NCBI RefSeq assembly: GCF_902806685.2
Contig: NC_048541.1
Location: forward strand, 5,267,465 to 5,331,464
Length of the DNA stretch: 64,000 nt
Origin: Maniola hyperantus
Lineage: Eukaryota > Arthropoda > Insecta > Lepidoptera > Nymphalidae
Direction of reading: 5' to 3'
Shown here in pieces: positions 57,666 to 64,000 of this stretch. The notes under the pieces are model-generated. The model was not told where the DNA came from. It did not search any database and saw only the letters and a list, made by a program, of their open reading frames with translations. A program made the position numbers and the translations under genes. The first letter of the stretch is position 1, and each line of letters opens with the position of its first letter.

Positions 57666-57829
57666 TTGGCATTTTTAGGTTTGGTGTCAGGTTGACAGCA
57701 GGCGCGGTACCGGAGCACTGCTTCGGTAGGGGTGAGGGCATCTGTTTCGTCCGCCGGCGCCTCGCACTCGTCAGCGACGAGAGGCGCGCGCGCCGGCGAC
57801 GTGTGCGAACCGTACCCGTCGGAATTCAG
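57666..57829 (-). CDS. Candidate upstream otopetrin exon B
   Basis: 164 nt between an acceptor (CCTTTTAG at 57830-57837) and a consensus donor (CCAA|GTAAGT). Open in one frame only: it begins LNSDGYGSHTSPARAP, includes DECEAPADETDALTPTEAV and ends CCQPDTKPKNA plus two bases (AA). The sequence is GC-rich and reads like protein in that frame. It starts in phase 0 and leaves two bases, exactly the phase required by otopetrin exon 2 (52299); the same last bases (AA) end exon 1. The likely role is an N-terminal cytoplasmic piece of a longer otopetrin isoform. It could instead belong to another gene whose remaining exons I did not find. No domain recognised. Confidence 0.55.
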
Positions 57830-57865
57830 CTAAAAGGATAAAATTGCACACTTAGCATAATCTAG

Positions 57866-58222
57866 TTCCGTACTCAAAAGGAAAAAAGAAATCCTTATAG
57901 GATCACTTCGCTGTCGTGTCTGTTAAGAAACTTACAGGGTATTTCCAGTTGACCTAGAATCATGAAATTCAGCAGGTACCTATGTCTTATAGCAGACGTA
58001 AAGGGAAAATCGGAAAACCGTGAAAAAAAATTTAATTAGTATTTTCAACTTTTAAAGTAAGATTACAATACCAACTGGGGTAAAAAGGCTTTACATTCTA
58101 AAACAGATTCTTATTTATTTTTAAGCAGAATAGTTTTTGATTTATCGAGCAAAATGTCGAAAAAATATGACTACTAAGGAACCCTCGGTGCGCGAGTCTG
58201 ACTCGCACTTGGCCGGTTTTTT
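57866..58222 (+). repeat. Repeat A, second copy
   Basis: 'tagttccgtactcaaaagga', 'atccttataggatcacttcg', 'ttgacctagaatcatgaaat', ending 'tgactcgcacttggccggtt' plus T-run. Confidence 0.65.
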
Positions 58223-59639
58223 AGTCTGTTCGTGCCAAACCAGCACAACGTCGCCAGTGAGTGGTAGTAGGAAACTACCCGGCAATAATAGCTACTATTG
58301 AAATCGCTAGTAGGTAGGTATTGTTTCTGACTACCAGAATCAAGCTACCAATGCCACTGAGTATTTAATAATAATAGTAGATTATTCAATATGATGGTAA
58401 TGCAATGTCTTACGTCACGGGCGCCGGGAAGCCCGGGATAGATCCCAAGTGTAACGAGGGATTATAGAGTAACTTCCGAGCGTAGCGAGGGTGTTGTCTA
58501 ACTACAGTCTGTTCCGTGACTACAGTATAACGTTTCGCAGATACGTTTTGGAGGGAATTTTCAGTAATCTTTCGTCTTTACTCTGTGATTCGTGTTTCAA
58601 GTTTTAAATCATGCGAGTGAGAGGGACGCCATCATACGTCATAGCGAGATAGCAAAAGTTGATGAACTAAAAAACTCCTTGTAAGGAACATAATTTGCTT
58701 CGAATGCGGCATGTTTTCAATTCAAATTACATTACATCCCAGGCGTAATGGATTTCAGTACAACATTACAACCTGGCTAAGTCATAGGAATGTTATGACA
58801 TAGGTACTTTAACCCTTAGATATCAGGTCTGTAATAAGGTATTGTCGAGCGAGTGGTGTAAAAAATTAATTATTGTAGTTCCTTGGCAGAGACAGTGATA
58901 AGGACGCGAAATATCTTTGGTGAGGAGAAAATTAATTACGCCCAATTAATCAAAAAGCAGGCAGATATGTACAATGTAGTTAACCTTCTTGAAAATACCT
59001 GATTACATGTAATTAAATAATTTTGGCTTCCTACTAAAATTTTATGATATTTTTTTACATGAACTCTGTGAAAGTCACTCGATTAAGTGCAAAAATGGGT
59101 TAAGTACTCTTCAAATTTATTTATTCTTTAGAGATGAAAATTCTCGTGTTATTGAACGACCTCGCATGCTGCTAGTAATTAATATGACGTGAAATGATGA
59201 ATATGGAATATGGATTACGGTAACATAGGCGAAAGAAATGGGTCAGTATCCCAAAGGTCAAAACTCTTGATTTGAAAATATTGTTTTTCAGTTTTAGCAA
59301 CGTATTTTCATAAAAAATTGACCTCTCTAGAATTCTAATATCCATCGTAACTTTTATTGTGATATATTGTTTCCGTGAAGATCGACCTTTACACGCTTTT
59401 ATAAGTTCATAAATATGTGATTGTAGTAGTGTAAGGCTGCCTTTCCACCAAGGTAAGTAAGTACCTATCTACAAATAGGAGCTAGGTATTGCGCGTATGT
59501 CTAGTTGGAAAATGAAACGACCTTATTTGTGCGTTTTACACATATCCTCGAAACCATGGTAGAAGGGTAACCTTATGGTAAGTACATATATTGGAATTTC
59601 TCATTCTTAGGTTCTACAGTCTTGGTAGGCTGGTCGTGG
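58223..59639. other. Non-coding stretch
   Basis: Nothing recognised. 'cgagcgtagcgaggg' at about 58478 is a short inverted motif. Confidence 0.4.
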
Positions 59640-59770
59640 TCAGCGGTCATTTCAGCTGTGACTCACTTGACAATCCGTCTCCACTCCTCTCTGCCGGTTG
59701 CCTTTCTTGCAGACTCGTGTAATTTGATTTCCATTGTAGCCTTTATTTCATCCATCCATCTCATGGGCGA
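59640..59770 (-). mobile_element. Non-LTR retrotransposon C-terminal fragment
   Basis: The minus strand decodes in one frame to MRWMDEIKATMEIKLHESAR, then KATGREEWRRIVK and a stop, a typical LINE C-terminus. Only this tail is present. Confidence 0.6.
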
Positions 59771-60236
59771 TCTTGGAATTTATGACTCGTGTACTATCTG
59801 AATCGGAAGGCGTCTCGTCGGATGCGAACTTCACGTGGCGTAGGAGGTGGAGCGGCTCAGATGTACGGCGGTGATGACGGAGAAGAAGACGAGGAGAAAG
59901 ATGGGATGAGTGCGGAGGAAAGGAGCGAGAGCGGGAGCAAGGATAGTGGATAACAGGAGACACTAAGATATGGTGCGGAAACTGTGACCGTGACATTTGC
60001 CCCAGAAAAGGGAGAGTGACCCATAGGGACAAGGAAGTAGAAAGAAAATAATTTGTAGGGAGTCAAGAAGGCACCCCGGGAAACACGCCAAGAGCAAGTA
60101 GGTATCAATCGAACGGACGCCCTCCCGCGTTTCAGCCCATATGACCGCGAGGTTGCTGGGGCCATGGGGAGGTGGTGGGTTGATTATTTACAGTGTTTCG
60201 ATTGTGAAGTGTACCAACTTTGACGATAGTGCCGAC

Positions 60237-60374
60237 CTGTGGGTCGGGGACCGGCTCGTGTTGCGTGCGCTGATCGCGCTCTACTCCGTCGACTGGCGCG
60301 CCCAGCAGCCGCTCCTTCATCTCGTGGATGTAGGGGCAACGCTGCATCGCGATGTAGAACTCGCGGACGCGCAC
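60237..60374 (-). CDS. Candidate upstream otopetrin exon A
   Basis: 138 nt (46 codons, phase 0-0) between acceptor TTTTTTGCCATAG and donor CAG|GTCGGC. It encodes VRVREFYIAMQRCPYIHEMK, then ERLLGAPVDGVERDQRTQHE and PVPDPQ. GC-rich and clean in this frame. Phase lets it join exon B and then otopetrin exon 2. The donor is not ideal; a second GT (GTTG|GTACAC, about 25 nt on) would change phase. The first coding exon would lie further upstream, possibly outside the window. Membership in the otopetrin gene is inferred from phase, strand and order alone. Confidence 0.5.
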
Positions 60375-60439
60375 CTATGGCAAAAAATATTAATTAGTAC
60401 TTCAATGGATAACTCAGGGTCCCGAGTGTAAAAGTGTTC

Positions 60440-60860
60440 AAACTAACAAACTAGATCATAGATTCGAGCGGCTAGAATGCCATATACTTAAAGGTTCTTT
60501 GACGATGATGGGTCCTGAGTTCGACTCCAAACCGGGGCCAAAAATAATCGGTATTGGGTTTTTCTGTCAAGAACCTCTCTACTCGTCCTGGGTTAGAAAG
60601 TTGACGGTGTTTTGTCTCCGTGCCTCGAAAAGCACGTAAAGCGGCCGGTCCGGTGCCTTATCTTCCTCCGTTCCTGTCGGATTGGGCTATGAGAGTCAAG
60701 GACTAGAAGTCCTAGACTAGTAGTAGGACTAGAGTGCAACTGGTTTGTGCTTACACTAGTGCACTTATACAATATTTCTCGCGCAAATAGCTTTACTCTG
60801 AAGATGGAATTCGGTGCGGAGGAGATTATGTTCTGTACCAATTATTACTACACTACATAA
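60440..60860 (+). repeat. Dispersed SINE-like repeat
   Basis: B-box-like 'gagttcgactcc' at 60517-60528, then 'ttttctgtcaagaacctctc', 'cgtgcctcgaaaagcacgta', 'tgtcggattgggctatgaga'. A common lepidopteran repeat type with tRNA-like head. Confidence 0.6.
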
Positions 60861-61587
60861 TATAATAAATCCACCAACATGCAACTCCCTCTCTTTTTGC
60901 TTCGTATTCCTTATTGCTGAGGGTCATATCCTCTTTCCATTAATCACAATGCAATTCAACGTAAAAACGAGCTGTGAATATCAAATGACTAATTTTGTTT
61001 GAAACTCTGATACGGCGATTTTTGTGGGAGCGTCTTGTCAGTTTTCGTAGATTTTGTCGGACCAACTATATCGATTAAATGCGAGAGGCTTTCAGGTATT
61101 CCCGAAAATATCTGGCTGAGAGTGGATACACCAAGCTAATAAGGATGAATCATTAGTCAACCAAACCCTATTTATTATTTTACTAGAGTACGATTTCTGC
61201 ATGGAGCGATTGTCTTCTAATTTCCGTGACCCGTTATAGTAACTCGGAACAGGAAACCTTTATAGGTCGGAACATCAGACCGACATTCGTCGTCAAATGC
61301 TTAAACAGTGTTTTCGATTAATAGAATCTATGGTTGAATCAGTTAGTTCAGTCATTTTGAAAGTTATGTAAAACTAGATGATTTAGAATTTAAAAAATCT
61401 CGTAAAAACTCTTTGATATCCTTGCAAAAATTACATCGATCCGTTGCATTGAATGTAAATTCGTCCAGTTACAGTTTAATTTTGATATTATGACTACGAT
61501 GAGCTAGGCAAATTTTAAATGTAAGCGGATAATTTGGCTGACTACTACAGGATTTACAGGGTATCAGTCAAACATCGTACCGCAAGG
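60861..61587. other. Non-coding stretch
   Basis: No gene recognised. A decayed Helitron-like piece ('aactagatgatttagaattt', 'actctttgatatccttgcaa') lies at about 61374-61450. Confidence 0.4.
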
Positions 61588-61842
61588 CATCGCTAAGCTC
61601 TGCACCTGTACGTAGTCAAAATTCCACGGACACGTACGAAGGGATTTGCCTCCACATTTCTAATTCGAACCGGTAGGATATGGAAGGCCTTCCAGCATCA
61701 GTTTTCACCTCCAATTTTAATATAGATACCTTCAAGTCAAGATTGAATATGCATTTCCTGGGCAAGCGCACTCCTTCTTAGGCTGCATCATCACTTACAA
61801 GCAGGTCTAACTGCAACACAGCGCTAGTCTATTGATTAAAAA
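61588..61842. repeat. SINE-like repeat, reverse copy
   Basis: 'atcgtaccgcaaggcatcgc', 'aaattccacggacacgtacg', 'aggatatggaaggccttcca', 'ttaggctgcatcatcactta'. Inverse of 57373-57658. Confidence 0.65.
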
Positions 61843-62086
61843 AAATGCATCTTCAAATCAACGTCACTTCTAACAACATTACAATCCAGCTAAGTTTGTG
61901 AATTGAAACCAACACGTCGATTTCCTTCCATCAATAAGTCGTTTCCAACGCACGACTGACTTATATTCACAATTCAACGTTTACAGTACAGTCTCTAGGG
62001 CGTTTATTTACAAAGCAAATCGTCTATTATGAAGGAGACTTGCCTATACAAATGTACAAATGTGACATTGATTCCTTATGGACTAA

Positions 62087-62550
62087 GAGCCAGCACGTGC
62101 CAGACCTTTGTTATTTTATAAAAGCTGAAAGGTTCTCTGCGTATTTTCCTCCAATACAGGAAGGAAACATCAGCGACTATGAAGTTTGGGTCATGGTGCC
62201 TTTGGGAGATAACAGGTGAACAAAATCTTATGTCAATATTAATGTAATATTAGAATAGAATCGGAATTAGATTTCACGTCATGGATTGCCAGATACTTTT
62301 AGTATCGTGGCAACCCCCTACCAAACGCCTTCGAAGTTTAAAATTTTAAGGGTGTCTGGAAGGGGGTTGCCACGATACTTGTCTGGCAAGGCATGACATG
62401 ATTTTACATCTTTATTAAGTATCTGTTATCTCCCAAAGCCACCATGATCCAAACTTCATAGTCACTCATCGTTCCTCCCTGTTTTGGAGACAATACGCAG
62501 AGAAACTTTCAGCTTTTATAAAATAACGAAGGTCTGGCACGCGCTGGCTC
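62087..62550. mobile_element. Long nested inverted-repeat (foldback) element
   Basis: Outer arms 62087-62215 ('gagccagcacgtgccagacc' ... 'tttgggagataacag') and 62423-62550 are inverted copies about 128 bp long. Inside, 62300-62319 ('agtatcgtggcaaccccct') and 62361-62379 form a second inverted pair, with flanking 'gccaga' and 'tctggc'. Non-coding. A solo arm occurs at 21945-22075. Confidence 0.8.
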
Positions 62551-62960
62551 TCTCTCTATTACTGACCTCGTGGCGACGTGACTATAATGCCTGTAAAACC
62601 TAACCTAGGAATATTTGATTGATAACTAGTTTATTGAATGTTTATAGTTGAAACCTAAATTAATTTAATCGTACCTACCTATCAAAGTCAAAAAAATATC
62701 ACAGAATCTTCCAGATATTAGATTCCCTTGATAAGATCGAAAGGGCTGACTTTTAGTTGACTAAATCGAGTCAGAAATATTATCCGTAGAGTCAGCTTTT
62801 GTTAGAAGGTTCAAAATAGATTCATAAAATCTCCAAAACTGTATTGCTTCACATACTTAAGCTTTTGCTTTTGAGTAAATTACAGAACAGTAACGCTGGG
62901 TTTTTTCATTATAGTTCTGCTATCTAAGATTTTACCTATTTGTAAGTGTCTCACCACATC
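62551..62960. other. Non-coding stretch
   Basis: Nothing recognised. Confidence 0.4.
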
Positions 62961-62961
62961 A

Positions 62962-63060
62962 TCATCATCATCAACCGACAGACGTCCACTGCTGGACATA
63001 GGTCTCTTGTAGGGACTTCCACACGCCACGGTCTTGCGCTGCCTGAATCTAGCGGCTAGA
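62962..63060 (-). mobile_element. RTE-like LINE 3' end
   Basis: The minus strand reads IQAAQDRGVWKSLQETYVQQ, then WTSVG, stop and a GATGATGATG tail. This is the 3' terminus of a non-LTR element; same family as 10058-10115 and 34094-34318. Confidence 0.7.
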
Positions 63061-64000
63061 CTTAATTGAATCGTGCTAACCTGGATAGGGTTTAGCGCTT
63101 CATATACCTACAAGTTTATTAAACACAATATTCTATAGGTACCTACCTACCCCTACATACCCTATCGCATCGGGATGCTAAATCTTTACCGGTAGGATAG
63201 TATTTAGTAACCAGACACGGCCAAGACCAGACCAATCCATTAATAGTAGAGGTTAAACTAAATTTGTATTGTAACTACAAGATGCCCGATAATAAATAAT
63301 CATTATTCACATAAAACGTCGATAATGTGCGTCTAGATTGCGAATGCGATTATAGCTTTAATAAATGCGTTTATTTTAATAGAGATGACGCGTGCAGAAC
63401 AAGCCGCGCGCCAAACGAGAACCAATAAACAATACTAAGTATAACCGTTAAAGAAATTAATAAATCGGTCGGTTAAAAAATTACAAGCATCATAACTTGA
63501 ATATTGGTACCACTGGTAGATTTCAATTTAGGTTTAACAACTACTATTAGATTCTATAGGGGGACCAGAATCTCATGAAAAATATTGAAGTGGGATTCCG
63601 GAGTTAGCAGCGCTGTACTATGTGAGTATCCTGTGTACATAGTGCACTGTGGTCAATCATTAATATTACTTAGTCCAAAGGTAACGATTAATTTTGACTT
63701 GTGCAACCCATTTTTTACTAACGGCCAAAGTTTGACCATAACCGTAACGTAACTCCGCTTGTTATGCAACTGAACCTTAGACGTAGGTACCTACTTGAAA
63801 AGTAATACCTAGAAGAAATAGGTAGTTGTTTAACTACCATTAGGATAAGCAAATATACCTCAGTTAATGACCTAACTGTATACAAATGCAAATAGCTGCT
63901 CATTTCGGCACAATAGATAAGCTCACAACCTGTTGAGCGACACTAGAATAGTGCTCAATAACTAGTAATCACTGGACTGGCTAGTCATAATAAATTAAAC
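63061..64000. other. Non-coding stretch to window end
   Basis: No gene supported. A short minus-strand frame from ATG 63903 (MSSYLHLYTVRSLTE) could in principle end at a GT in phase 0, but nothing else supports it. Confidence 0.35.

Noticed and set aside
59748..60165. Minus-strand frames of 94-102 codons rich in Ser/Pro/Arg
   Set aside because: Low-complexity GGAGAAGAAGACGAGG-type sequence read antisense; no family signal.
63859..63903. First coding exon of the long otopetrin isoform (MSSYLHLYTVRSLTE then GT)
   Set aside because: Phase fits, but the donor is weak and there is no promoter or composition support; too short to accept.

Overview
The window reads as nuclear DNA of a lepidopteran insect (moth or butterfly). 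The evidence is AT-rich sequence with abundant 'taggtacctacc' low-complexity tracts, many copies of repeat types typical of Lepidoptera (tRNA-derived SINEs, RTE-like LINE tails, short Helitron-like elements ending CTAG|T, many foldback/TIR elements), and compact insect-style introns with clear GT-AG sites. There are no bacterial features, rRNA genes or CRISPR arrays.

Layout. 1-22.5 kb: no host gene recognised. It holds a broken pogo/Tigger transposase (85-996, minus), a 5'-truncated retroelement ORF with a poly(A) tail (11652-12245, plus), LINE and SINE tails and many Helitron-like copies. 22,595-32,023: a complete Ty3/Gypsy-class LTR retrotransposon on the minus strand. Its two 1,487-bp LTRs look identical, it has a CTAG target-site duplication, a tRNA-Lys-type primer site, a polypurine tract, intact gag and pol, and a -1 slippery heptamer directly before the gag stop. 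It sits inside an older dispersed repeat. 32-37.9 kb: a dense graveyard of TIR/MITE elements, including GC-rich ones, and a TIR element carrying a Helitron. 37,946-41,389: a three-exon minus-strand gene for a 304-aa single-pass membrane protein resembling FAM174/DUF1180. 41.4-46.6 kb: non-coding with repeats. 46,591-52,989: a 14-exon minus-strand gene for an 890-aa otopetrin-family proton channel with all 12 expected membrane segments. 57.7-60.4 kb: two more minus-strand exons (57,666-57,829 and 60,237-60,374), which by splice phase can feed into otopetrin exon 2 and so suggest a second, longer N-terminus from an upstream promoter. The rest to 64 kb is repeat-rich, with a long nested inverted repeat at 62.1-62.55 kb.

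The two host genes lie in the same orientation (otopetrin upstream, FAM174-like downstream) and both encode membrane proteins, but nothing shows they act together. I assembled the exon structures by hand from reading-frame continuity and GT-AG sites; transcript data were not available. The most useful leads are the alternative N-termini and lysine-rich cytoplasmic linker of the otopetrin, and the apparently young, potentially competent retrotransposon with a textbook A-AAA-AAC frameshift site.
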